A DNA stretch of 32,392 nucleotides from Actinomycetota bacterium (GTDB lineage Bacteria > Actinomycetota > Actinomycetes > S36-B12). Under the pieces are notes generated by a model. It was not told the DNA's origin and ran no database searches. It saw nothing but the letters and a program-made list of their open reading frames with translations. Each line of letters starts with the position of its first letter. Within the stretch, counting starts at the first letter, position 1. The stretch is taken from assembly GCA_002737125.1 (NCBI GenBank), contig NSHP01000005.1, forward strand, positions 1 to 32,392, read 5' to 3'. Below, piece by piece: positions 15,915 through 23,730 of the stretch. A program made the translations under genes and the position numbers.

Positions 15915-16532
15915 TCAGGAAGGCTCCCTTTCTGTCAAAGTCCCAAGTGGTAAGCCAAGTTCAATTTCGGCGCCGCGGCGTGACCACTTAGTTACTTGGG
16001 CGCCGGTAACTGAGTCACTGTGGGCTACCTCCTGCAAGTGGAGCCCATCTAGTAATGACAATATGCGCCAAGCAGCGGCCACTGGATCAAGGCAGGTCAT
16101 TAATCCGGCGCGCACACCGCCTTCGATGATGCTGCAGATGAGTTGTTGCCATGCCTTGTTCAGTCTTTGCGATATTTGTCTAAGTTCAGGGCGCCGGGCG
16201 GCTTCCGCCCAGGCATCGAGCCACAGTTGCATACCCGAATCCCCGTCAGAGCGGGTGTAGGAGTCGAAGAAGAATCTCATTTGCTCTATCGGATCTCGGC
16301 CCTGCTCCACCAAGTTGCTGGTTGTCAGCAGGTCGGCACCGGCTGACCGCTCGAAGGCTTCGGCGATAAGTTCGTCCATTGAGGTCATGTAGTGGTGGAT
16401 CAGGCCACTGGAGGCGCCGAGTTCGGCTGCGACGTCGCGGACGGTGGTCGCGGCGATGCCCTGCCGTTGCATCACGGCCAAGGTGGCGGCGATTATCGCC
16501 TCACGCCGGTCGTCCGGGTTCATCCTGGCCAT
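15915..16532 (-). CDS. TetR-family regulator, BetI-like
   Basis: This 205-residue protein has an N-terminal helix-turn-helix (TTVRDVAAELGASSGLIHHY, about residues 29-48) and a longer helical ligand domain similar to TetR_C_6/BetI-type proteins. It is divergent from the GcvT/flavoprotein pair. The two promoters overlap an imperfect palindrome, so it most likely represses both itself and that pair. The -10 box (TAACCT) ends 6 nt before the ATG, which indicates a leaderless mRNA. The ligand is probably a methylated amine or a related metabolite, by inference from the controlled genes. Confidence 0.9.
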   Translation of the reverse strand: MARMNPDDRREAIIAATLAVMQRQGIAATTVRDVAAELGASSGLIHHYMTSMDELIAEAFERSAGADLLTTSNLVEQGRDPIEQMRFFFDSYTRSDGDSGMQLWLDAWAEAARRPELRQISQRLNKAWQQLICSIIEGGVRAGLMTCLDPVAAAWRILSLLDGLHLQEVAHSDSVTGAQVTKWSRRGAEIELGLPLGTLTEREPS

Positions 16533-16538
16533 ACGGAT

Positions 16539-16581
16539 AGGTTAGACGCTATTGCGCAAATGTCCAATAATCACCTAGGAT
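16539..16581. promoter_or_regulatory. Overlapping divergent promoters with a TetR operator candidate
   Basis: Minus strand: TTGGAC (16567-16562), 17-nt spacer, TAACCT (16544-16539), ending 6 nt before the TetR gene. Plus strand: TTGCGC (16552-16557), 18-nt spacer, TAGGAT (16576-16581), ahead of the GcvT-like gene. Both -35 boxes lie inside an 18-bp partial palindrome at 16551-16568 with the symmetric pattern ATTG-N2-CA-N2-TG-N2-CAAT. One bound repressor could block both promoters. Confidence 0.55.
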
Positions 16582-16607
16582 GAGTAATCGACAAGTCAAG
16601 GAGCGCG

Positions 16608-17807
16608 ATGATGCGAACGACACCTTTCCACCCGCGCTTGGCCGAGTTGAGCCAAACCCAGATGTGGGGCAATTGGTCTGGATACCTGTCGGCTGTGCGC
16701 TATGACCTCTCGAGCAAGCATGAGTATTTCGGGGTTAGAAATGCCGCTGGTTTCTTCGATACTTCTCCACTCTATAAATACTGGATTCGTGGGCGAGATG
16801 CTGAACTCTTGTGTTCGTTTGCCTTTGCGCGAGATGTCCGAACACTCAAGCTCGGTCGTGCTCAGTACACCATCTGGTGCGATGACGACGGATTTATCAT
16901 GGAGGATGGGGTTCTTTTTCGCTTTGCCTCCGATGAATTCCTGCTCACCGCGGCCGAGCCCAACATGGGCTACTTAAAACAATTGAGCCGCCGGTACGAC
17001 GTCGAGATAGTCGACGCGAGTGAAGATTATGCTTCACTTGCAATCCAAGGCCCACGATCGCGCGACATCCTCGAAGTGCTTACTCCCGACATTTCAGGCC
17101 TTCGCTACTTCGGATTCACCGAGACGAAAATTGCCAACACCCCTGTGACCATCAGCCGCACCGGGTTCAGCGGAGACCTCGGCTATGAGGTAATAATTCC
17201 GGTCGCAGATGCCCTACCAGTCCTTGATGCCATCCTCGAGGCTGGCCACCCGCATGGACTACGCCCATATGGCGATGAGGCACTTGGCATGACCCGCATC
17301 GAGGCAGGCTTGCCGCTTATTGGAGTTGAGTTCAACTCCAGTCGATACGCCTGGACCGCGGAAGACCGCTTCACACCCGATGAACTAGGCCTCGGCTGGC
17401 TCCTTAAGGGCATCGAGGATGACAGCCGACCGTTTATTGGCCGCGATGCGATCTTGCGCGAGCGCGCCGATGGCTCCTCCCGGTGGCGCACGGTCGGTAT
17501 CACCGTCGCATGGAGTGACTTCTATGAACTTTTTGATTCACGCGGTCACCTTGCGGTCCCCGATGAAATTCCCGTGGCTTGGGAGTCCATGCTCTACGAC
17601 GCCAAAGACAAACGTATTGGCTACGCCACCAGCTTCATGTATTCACCTATCCTCCAGTGCCATATCGGCATTGCCCGTGTCAAGCCAAAATACGCCGAAC
17701 CGGGTACCGACATCTACCTTGAGCAAACGGTGAACCACGAATACATCAACGTACGGGCCACCGTCACCACCTTGCCTTTCTACAACCCCGAGAGGAAAAC
17801 CGCCTGA
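16608..17807 (+). CDS. Stand-alone GcvT-like aminomethyltransferase family protein
   Basis: This 399-residue protein has the glycine-cleavage T-protein fold. The N-terminal part contains VRNAAGFFDTSPL (about 43-55), like the 'aGlfD.s' motif of the family, and the folate-site acid is kept in GFIMEDGVLF (Asp100). LAIQGPRSRDIL and SRTGFSGDLGYEV follow, and a GCV_T_C barrel ends with NVRATVTTLPFYNPER. The start is the ATG at 16608 with AAGGAG 5 nt upstream; a second ATG follows directly. It is one base away from, and clearly coupled to, the next flavoprotein gene. The likely role is to accept a methyl group on tetrahydrofolate from the methylated amine oxidised by that flavoprotein. A dimethylsulfoniopropionate demethylase (DmdA) is a distant relative, but I see no specific match. 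Confidence 0.87.
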   Translation: MMRTTPFHPRLAELSQTQMWGNWSGYLSAVRYDLSSKHEYFGVRNAAGFFDTSPLYKYWIRGRDAELLCSFAFARDVRTLKLGRAQYTIWCDDDGFIMEDGVLFRFASDEFLLTAAEPNMGYLKQLSRRYDVEIVDASEDYASLAIQGPRSRDILEVLTPDISGLRYFGFTETKIANTPVTISRTGFSGDLGYEVIIPVADALPVLDAILEAGHPHGLRPYGDEALGMTRIEAGLPLIGVEFNSSRYAWTAEDRFTPDELGLGWLLKGIEDDSRPFIGRDAILRERADGSSRWRTVGITVAWSDFYELFDSRGHLAVPDEIPVAWESMLYDAKDKRIGYATSFMYSPILQCHIGIARVKPKYAEPGTDIYLEQTVNHEYINVRATVTTLPFYNPERKTA

Positions 17808-17808
17808 C

Positions 17809-19407
17809 ATGTCGGACACCAATAACTACGACGCGATCGTCATCGGTGGCGGCCACAATGGACTGACCAACGCCGCCTACCTTGCCAAGGCTGGAAAGAA
17901 GGTTTTGGTCCTCGAGCAGCGACACCTAGTGGGTGGTGCCGCCATCACCGAGGAGCTGCGACCTGGCTTCCAATTCACTACTTTCTCCTACGCACTGAGT
18001 CTGCTGCGCCCCGAAATCATTCAGGAACTTGATCTAGTGCGTTACGGATTCATGCCCCTGCTGATGCGCTCACATTTCGCCCCGATGGAAAACGGCGACT
18101 ATTTCTTACTCGGTCCTGATGCGGGCCTCAATCGACAAGAAATCGCCCGGCACTCAAAAGCCGACGTTGACGGCATGGAGCGGTTTGAACATGACACCGC
18201 GCGCGTGCGCCAGTTCATCCGGCCACTGTTTGACTCGATTCCGCCTAATCTGTTTAGCGACGACCCGGCCGATGCCGACAAAATGGCGTGGTTGCTCAAG
18301 CATCTAGGCACCGGTAACAAGAAAGTAATCCACGACACGGTGCGCCTGTTGACCGGCAGCATCGCGGACTTTTCTGATGACTACCTTGAGTCCGACATCA
18401 TCAAGGCCACGATCTGCTCAGCGGCTTGTGTGGGAATCAAATTGGGCCCAATGTCACCTGGCAGCGGCATGAACTGGCTGTATCTGTCAATGGGTGAGCA
18501 CGACGGTATCGGCGGATCCTGGTCCTTCCACAAGGGTGGTAACGGCGGCTTCACACAGGTGTTGGCCCGCGCGGCCGCGGCCTACGGCGCAGAGATTCGG
18601 CTGGATTCACACGTTGATCACCTAATTACTGAAAAGGGCGAGGTGAAGGGTGTTGCCCTCCGGGACGGAACTGAATTCCGTGCACCGGTCGTGGTGAGTT
18701 CGCTAGATCCTCGGCGCACCTTCTTGGAGATAGCCGATCCACGTGAACTCCCTGCTGATTTGGTCGAAACTATTCAGCGATTCCGTTTTCAAGGGGTCGC
18801 ATCGAAGGTGAACTTCGCTCTCGACGGGCTCCCGGAGTACCCTGCGCTCAGCGGTCGCGCCGATCAGTATCTCGGGTTCATAAATGTGGCTCCGACCGTG
18901 GAATACATGGAGCGGGCCTACGACGCAGCTAAGTACGGCTGGTACTCCGAGCACCCATATATAGATGCGTGCATTCAGTCCTTAGTGGACCCTGACATGG
19001 CACCTCCTGGCAAGCATGTGATGTCGTGCTTTGTGATGTACACCCCGTATGAACTCAAAGGCAGCACCTGGCAGGCGGAGCGGGAGAACATGGCCGATCG
19101 AGTGCAGGCTACCCTCCAAGGTTTCTTCCCGAACTTCAACGACCTGGTACTTCAGCGCGAAGTCGTCTCGCCTGACATCATCGAAGCCAAGACCGGCCTC
19201 TCAGAGGGCAATATCTATGCGGGTGAGTTCTTCCCACATCAGATGTATTTCTTCCGGCCGGCGCCTGGCTACAGCGACTACAGAACTCCCATTCATGGGT
19301 ACTACCAGTGTGGTTCTGGCACCCACCCCGGTGGTTGCGTGATCGGTGCACCGGGGCGGTTGGCAAGCCAACAGGTACTTAAGGATCTAGGCCGGGAAAA
19401 GGCTTAG
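17809..19407 (+). CDS. NAD(P)/FAD-dependent oxidoreductase of the phytoene-desaturase/PYROXD2 type
   Basis: This 532-residue flavoprotein has the dinucleotide motif VIGGGHNGL (11-19), an acidic end of the second strand (VLVLEQRH, Glu36), VGGAAITEE (41-49) and, near the C-terminus, GSGTHPGGCVIGAPG. The last is the conserved FAD-closing motif of phytoene-desaturase-like amine-oxidoreductase enzymes, with Cys where Gly is usual. There are no carotenoid genes nearby. The ATG is one base after the stop of the GcvT-like gene. This suggests a two-protein demethylase: the flavoprotein oxidises the N-methyl group and the GcvT protein captures the C1 unit. That would be functionally parallel to the single-chain dehydrogenases elsewhere in the window but with a different flavin fold. 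The substrate is unknown. Confidence 0.87.
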   Translation: MSDTNNYDAIVIGGGHNGLTNAAYLAKAGKKVLVLEQRHLVGGAAITEELRPGFQFTTFSYALSLLRPEIIQELDLVRYGFMPLLMRSHFAPMENGDYFLLGPDAGLNRQEIARHSKADVDGMERFEHDTARVRQFIRPLFDSIPPNLFSDDPADADKMAWLLKHLGTGNKKVIHDTVRLLTGSIADFSDDYLESDIIKATICSAACVGIKLGPMSPGSGMNWLYLSMGEHDGIGGSWSFHKGGNGGFTQVLARAAAAYGAEIRLDSHVDHLITEKGEVKGVALRDGTEFRAPVVVSSLDPRRTFLEIADPRELPADLVETIQRFRFQGVASKVNFALDGLPEYPALSGRADQYLGFINVAPTVEYMERAYDAAKYGWYSEHPYIDACIQSLVDPDMAPPGKHVMSCFVMYTPYELKGSTWQAERENMADRVQATLQGFFPNFNDLVLQREVVSPDIIEAKTGLSEGNIYAGEFFPHQMYFFRPAPGYSDYRTPIHGYYQCGSGTHPGGCVIGAPGRLASQQVLKDLGREKA

Positions 19408-19429
19408 TTAATAAGTTAACTAGTGCCTT
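19399..19429. terminator. Bidirectional hairpin carrying both convergent stop codons
   Basis: AAGGC pairs with GCCTT and encloses TAGTTAA-TAAG-TTAACTA, giving about 12 paired bases with a small internal loop. The stop codon of the plus-strand flavoprotein (19405-19407) lies in the stem, and the stop of the minus-strand gene (19428-19430) lies at its end. On the minus strand the stem runs into TTTT, as expected for an intrinsic terminator of the transporter/demethylase operon. Confidence 0.6.
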
Positions 19430-21875
19430 AACTGAGCACTCGGCTGCGGTCTGGATCGTAGAAGGGACGCAGTTGCAGGCGCGCCGAATACTTCTGGCCG
19501 GCGACCACAACTTCAAACCCGTCTTCGGCTAGCCAGTCGGCGGTGACCCCGTCCGGATTGTCGATGGTCGCAAGACCAACCGATGCTCCAAGGGTGTGTC
19601 CGAAGCCGCCAACCTGCAGGTAACCAACCCACTTACCGTCCTTTAGCACCGGCTCACTGCCGTGCAGCACCGGCTCAGGGGAGTCCAGCAGCAAACACAC
19701 CAATCGGCTGGTGCGGTCGGTTCGCATTTTTTCGAGAGCAGCCTTGCCGCGAAACGCGGTTGGTTTATCCCAGGCCACCGCGAAAGCCAAGCCAGCCGTG
19801 ATCGGGGTATCGGTGTTATCGATATCGATCCCGTAGTCGCGGTAGCCCTTCTCCAAGCGCAGGCTATGAAGGGCCCCGAGGCCCACTGGCCGAAGTCCAA
19901 GATCCTGCCCAGCTGCTTCGAGGGTTTGCCAGACCGAAACCGCTTGATCTGAAGGTATGTAGAGCTCAAAACCCAGTTCGCCAACATAGGTGACCCGCAA
20001 AACCAGAATCCGCGAATACCCAACTTCAATTTCGCGACCGGTTAAATAGGGGAAGGCCGCATCGGAAAGAGCATCTGGACTCACACGCTCAAGTAGTTCA
20101 CGGGACTTAGGCCCTTGCACCGTGAGTATCACGAATCCGGCGGTGACGTCAGTGACCGTGGCGAATTCACCATCGCAAATTTCATCAAGCAACATTCGCT
20201 CAACGCGCCGATGCGTTACGTCCGAGACCACCACCATGAACTTTTCTTCACCGAGCCGGGTAACTGTGAGATCAGCTTCAATGCCACCACGGTCATTGCA
20301 CCATTGGGTATACACCACCCGGCCGACCGCACCGACAACTTCGTTGGCGCTTAGGCGATCCAAAATAGTTGCAGCATTTGGCCCCTGGACGAGGAATTTA
20401 GACATCACGGTCATGTCCATCACGCCAACGTTTTCACGGACGGTTTTGTGCTCAGCGGCGATCCATGGAGTCCAGTGGCCGCGCTCCCAGGTCCATGGCA
20501 CTACTGGGTTTTCGCCGGTTGGCGAAAACCACTCGGGGAACTCCCAGCCGGCTGATACCCCGAAGTAGGCACCGGCTCGCTCCCACGTTTCATGTAGTGG
20601 TGATCTGCGGATCCCGCGCGCGGTGTGTTGGTGGAAGGTGGGGAAGGAGCCATCGCCGAAAAGCACTCCTAGTTGCTCAACGGTGCGCTCGGTGCGAAAG
20701 CGTAGGGAGTTTTCAAATGGTAGGGCCCGCTCAATGCTGAAGGCCGCGATATCAACCGGGCATATGCCATCGACAATCCAACTCGCCATGACGTTTCCGA
20801 TGCCCCCGCCCATCAAAATCCCGACCGAGTTCAAGCCGGCAGCAACAAAGAGACCATCTACTTCGGGGGCCGGGCCCAGCAACGGCAATACGTCCGCGGT
20901 GAAACTCTCTGGGCCGCAAAACAAGGTTCGAATACCGGCTTCCGAAAGACTAGGGATGCGGGCCATGGCTTTCTCCAGATGCGGAGTCATCCGATCCCAA
21001 TCCGGGGAGATAGTGCCGAAGGCGAAATCCTCAGGTGCTTCCTTCGGGTACCACGGTGCGGCCACCGGCTCGAAGAGCCCCACCAGCATGCCATCGCCCT
21101 CTTCGCGGAAATACCCGTAGCACTCCAGATCTTCGATGATGGGAAGGTCTCGATGCACCCCTGCCATCGGCTCGGTAAGCAGGTAGTAATGCTCGGCGGC
21201 CTGTAGTGGCACATCGACGCCGGCCTTGCGGGCCAGCTGCCTCGTCCATAACCCTGCGCACAGGACGACGGTTTCGGCCTCGACATTGCCAGCATTGGTT
21301 GTGACACCGGTAATCCGACGCCCGGTACGTGTGAAACCGGTAACCGAAATCCCCTCAAGGATGGTGGCACCGGCCAAGCGGGCGCCTTTAGCCATGGACG
21401 TTGCCACGCCAACGGGGTCGGCACGACCCTCGTCCACGACATATGACGCTCCGATTAGGTCATCAACACGGGCGAGTGGGAATAGCTCACTTACCTCGCG
21501 CGGCGAAATTATTTCGTTGGGGACGCCGTAGCCAACCTGAAAGTCCCGTTCGCGAAGCAGTGTCTCGAATCGGGCCGGGTTGGTCGCTACCGAGAGGTGG
21601 CCGACCGGGCGAAATCCAGTTGAGTGGCCCGTCTCCTCCTCAAGTCGCGCATAAAGGTCACGTGAGTAGCGTGCCATCCAAAGTGAGGTGTCATCGTGGT
21701 ACCCGGCGCTGGTGATCAGGCCGGCAGCATGCCAGGTAGTGCCGGCAGTCAGTTGGTCCTTCTCAATAAGTAGCACATCTTTTACACCGAGTTTGGTGAG
21801 GTGGTAGGCAATGGAACAACCAATAACACCGCCGCCGACTATCACAACCTGAGCCCGCGCGGGCGGCGTATTCAC
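19428..21875 (-). CDS. FAD-dependent dimethylglycine/sarcosine dehydrogenase-like enzyme with GcvT domain (second copy)
   Basis: This 815-residue protein has the same layout as the enzyme at the left end of the window but clearly different sequence. It has GGGVIG at 14-19, the covalent-FAD histidine His49 in TAGTTWHAAGL, a DAO domain to about residue 385, an FAO_M-type linker (YFGVSAGWEFPEWF), and a GcvT half with GGIEADLTVTRL, whose Asp matches the folate-site acid of dimethylglycine oxidase. It ends with LRPFYDPDRSRVLS. The start is GTG at 21875 with AGGAG 5 nt upstream. It follows the polyamine-type permease genes by 34 nt and is the last gene of that operon. It should oxidise an N-methylated glycine or related amine supplied by this importer. 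Confidence 0.92.
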   Translation of the reverse strand: MNTPPARAQVVIVGGGVIGCSIAYHLTKLGVKDVLLIEKDQLTAGTTWHAAGLITSAGYHDDTSLWMARYSRDLYARLEEETGHSTGFRPVGHLSVATNPARFETLLRERDFQVGYGVPNEIISPREVSELFPLARVDDLIGASYVVDEGRADPVGVATSMAKGARLAGATILEGISVTGFTRTGRRITGVTTNAGNVEAETVVLCAGLWTRQLARKAGVDVPLQAAEHYYLLTEPMAGVHRDLPIIEDLECYGYFREEGDGMLVGLFEPVAAPWYPKEAPEDFAFGTISPDWDRMTPHLEKAMARIPSLSEAGIRTLFCGPESFTADVLPLLGPAPEVDGLFVAAGLNSVGILMGGGIGNVMASWIVDGICPVDIAAFSIERALPFENSLRFRTERTVEQLGVLFGDGSFPTFHQHTARGIRRSPLHETWERAGAYFGVSAGWEFPEWFSPTGENPVVPWTWERGHWTPWIAAEHKTVRENVGVMDMTVMSKFLVQGPNAATILDRLSANEVVGAVGRVVYTQWCNDRGGIEADLTVTRLGEEKFMVVVSDVTHRRVERMLLDEICDGEFATVTDVTAGFVILTVQGPKSRELLERVSPDALSDAAFPYLTGREIEVGYSRILVLRVTYVGELGFELYIPSDQAVSVWQTLEAAGQDLGLRPVGLGALHSLRLEKGYRDYGIDIDNTDTPITAGLAFAVAWDKPTAFRGKAALEKMRTDRTSRLVCLLLDSPEPVLHGSEPVLKDGKWVGYLQVGGFGHTLGASVGLATIDNPDGVTADWLAEDGFEVVVAGQKYSARLQLRPFYDPDRSRVLS

Positions 21876-21909
21876 TGTTTCTCCTAGTCGCTACGAAGTG
21901 GTCGAGGGA

Positions 21910-22836
21910 TTACAGATTGCCAGTAAAAGATATTAGGTCGGTGGATTCACCTTGGCGCTTGGACCACCGGCGGTAGAGCAGCCAACCTACCACTATTACG
22001 AGCGTCGAGACGACCAAAATGATGGTCGCCATGGCGTTCAGCGCTGGTGTTGGGGCTGCGCGTGCTACCTGATAAATCCGCATGGATGTGGTCTCGGTGC
22101 TGGCGTCGGAGGAAAGATAGCGAACGATGACGAAGTTATCGAGCACATCTGCAAATATCAAGATGGCGCTCACGAGGATGGCTGGAAACAGCATGGGCAG
22201 AATTACCCTTCGCACCGCCCCGAGAGCCGTTGCCCCCAAATCACGGGCGGCCTCCTCATAGTGCGCGCTAATCGTCAAGAGTCGGGCCCGACAAATGACG
22301 ATTGGATAGGCCAACTGGAAGGTCACCAGACCAACGATCTGTGCTGTGGTGCCCAATCCGAAGGGTGTCGCGAGGTAGGTCACCATGAAGAGCAGGCCGA
22401 TCGCCAAAGCAATCTCGGGGATTACGAAAGTGATGAGCGCCAGGAAATTAGCCCCGGCCGGCAATCGTCCCCGCCACCGATCCAGCGCCAGGGCAAAGAG
22501 CACCCCTAACGGGACGGTGATCGCGGTGGCGATGACGGCCAGCAGCACGGTGTGTGTCAGGGCATTTCGAATTGACTCATCATTTATTACCGAGCCGTCG
22601 GGATCCCAGGTGTACCAGCGCAGCGAAAACCCTTGCCAGGTGCTCCTAGATCGCCCAGCATTGAACGAGAAGAGCACAACGACCGCGACTGGTACTAGTG
22701 ACCAAAGTAGGTAAACCGCGGTGATGGCGGCGAGCCCATGTGCGCGCGCACCGGACGTGCCTCTAGGTGCGCGCTGTCGACGAGTCTCCTGCGCCTCCGC
22801 AAGCAGCGCCTCCGCCGGCGCCGGTGACACTGTCAT
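21910..22836 (-). CDS. Polyamine-type ABC transporter permease (PotC-like)
   Basis: This is a 308-residue permease with a long polar N-terminus, a first membrane helix near residues 36-58, five further helices and the ATPase-docking EAA loop (EEAARDLGATALGAVRRVIL). The ATG at 22836 overlaps the stop of the upstream permease as ATGA; the open frame runs 13 codons further, inside the other gene. It belongs to the spermidine/putrescine/iron branch, and forms the channel with the next permease. Confidence 0.92.
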   Translation of the reverse strand: MTVSPAPAEALLAEAQETRRQRAPRGTSGARAHGLAAITAVYLLWSLVPVAVVVLFSFNAGRSRSTWQGFSLRWYTWDPDGSVINDESIRNALTHTVLLAVIATAITVPLGVLFALALDRWRGRLPAGANFLALITFVIPEIALAIGLLFMVTYLATPFGLGTTAQIVGLVTFQLAYPIVICRARLLTISAHYEEAARDLGATALGAVRRVILPMLFPAILVSAILIFADVLDNFVIVRYLSSDASTETTSMRIYQVARAAPTPALNAMATIILVVSTLVIVVGWLLYRRWSKRQGESTDLISFTGNL

Positions 22837-23729
22837 GAGCGCACCTCGGCCTTCGCGTTGCTGCGGGTGTACCAAATCATCGGAGCCAGCAGCACCAGAA
22901 GCACCAAAATAAGCAGAGCGCCAGCCTGCCCGGACTGGCCCGGAGTAGCGATAGACAGGTTGATCAGATTGCCGATCATCGACGTGTTCGGCGACTTCGA
23001 CAGCATGTCGCTGGTGAAGTAGTCGCCCATCATGGGCAGGGCGATGAGCAAAGTGCCGGCGACAATGCCGGGCACGCTCATCGGGAGGATCACGCGGCGG
23101 AAGAGTTCAAATCCACTGGCGCCAAGATCGCGTCCGGCTTCGATGAGACTTGGGCTGATGCGGTCAAGGGCCGCAAATAGCGGCAGGAGCATGTAGGGAA
23201 CATAGCCGTAGATCAAACCCATGACGACGGTGAACGGGTTGCCGCTTAGCCAATTGACCTGCAGCGGGATTATGCCCCCGAGCGTAATCATGGAATTGAC
23301 GAGTCCGTCGGGCTGCAGCAGATTAATCCAAGCCAGCATGCGCATCATGTACGAGATCCAAAATGGCGCCACCAATAGGGCGAGAATCAGTGCACGGTGC
23401 CGGCCGGCGTAGCGTGCGGTGAAGTAGGCCACCGGAAAAGCGATGATCATGCAGGCGACGACTGCTACGACTACGTACAGCAGGGTGCGGAGGACCGGTG
23501 GGAGATAGAAGTTGTTCGGGCCGACGAGTCGATCCCAAACCACCAACACCTGCTCGAACTGCCATTCCAGTGGGTTCCACGCTGGCACGGGTGACCGGAA
23601 GATTGGGTCGACCGTGCCGAACGTAACGCAGAAGACAACGTAGAGCGGTACCAAGAAGAACAGCGCGATCCACGCCATGCCGGGGAGGCCAAGGATCGGC
23701 CAGATGAAGCGCGAAGTGCGGTCGGGCAA
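22833..23729 (-). CDS. Polyamine-type ABC transporter permease (PotB-like)
   Basis: This is a 298-residue permease with a first helix at about 12-33 (GMAWIALFFLVPLYVVF), a BPD_transp_1 domain and the EAA loop (EAGRDLGASGFELFRRVILP). It begins with TTG at 23729, one base after the stop of the binding-protein gene, and its stop overlaps the start of the next permease. The operon order (binding protein, PotB-like, PotC-like) is the usual one, except that the ATPase has been moved to a divergent transcript. Confidence 0.92.
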   Translation of the reverse strand: MPDRTSRFIWPILGLPGMAWIALFFLVPLYVVFCVTFGTVDPIFRSPVPAWNPLEWQFEQVLVVWDRLVGPNNFYLPPVLRTLLYVVVAVVACMIIAFPVAYFTARYAGRHRALILALLVAPFWISYMMRMLAWINLLQPDGLVNSMITLGGIIPLQVNWLSGNPFTVVMGLIYGYVPYMLLPLFAALDRISPSLIEAGRDLGASGFELFRRVILPMSVPGIVAGTLLIALPMMGDYFTSDMLSKSPNTSMIGNLINLSIATPGQSGQAGALLILVLLVLLAPMIWYTRSNAKAEVRS

Positions 23730-23730
23730 T

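Noticed and set aside
16608-17807. Dimethylsulfoniopropionate demethylase (DmdA) for the stand-alone GcvT protein
   Set aside because: Only general GcvT-family features are shared. The tight pairing with a flavoprotein points to oxidative N-demethylation, which DmdA does not use.
17809-19407. Carotenoid (phytoene) desaturase
   Set aside because: No carotenoid genes are nearby, the gene is coupled to a GcvT protein, and the sequence pattern is closer to PYROXD2-like proteins.
21952-22509. A 185-codon plus-strand open frame opposite the PotC-like permease
   Set aside because: It is antisense to a well-supported permease, polar and without a domain or ribosome-binding site.
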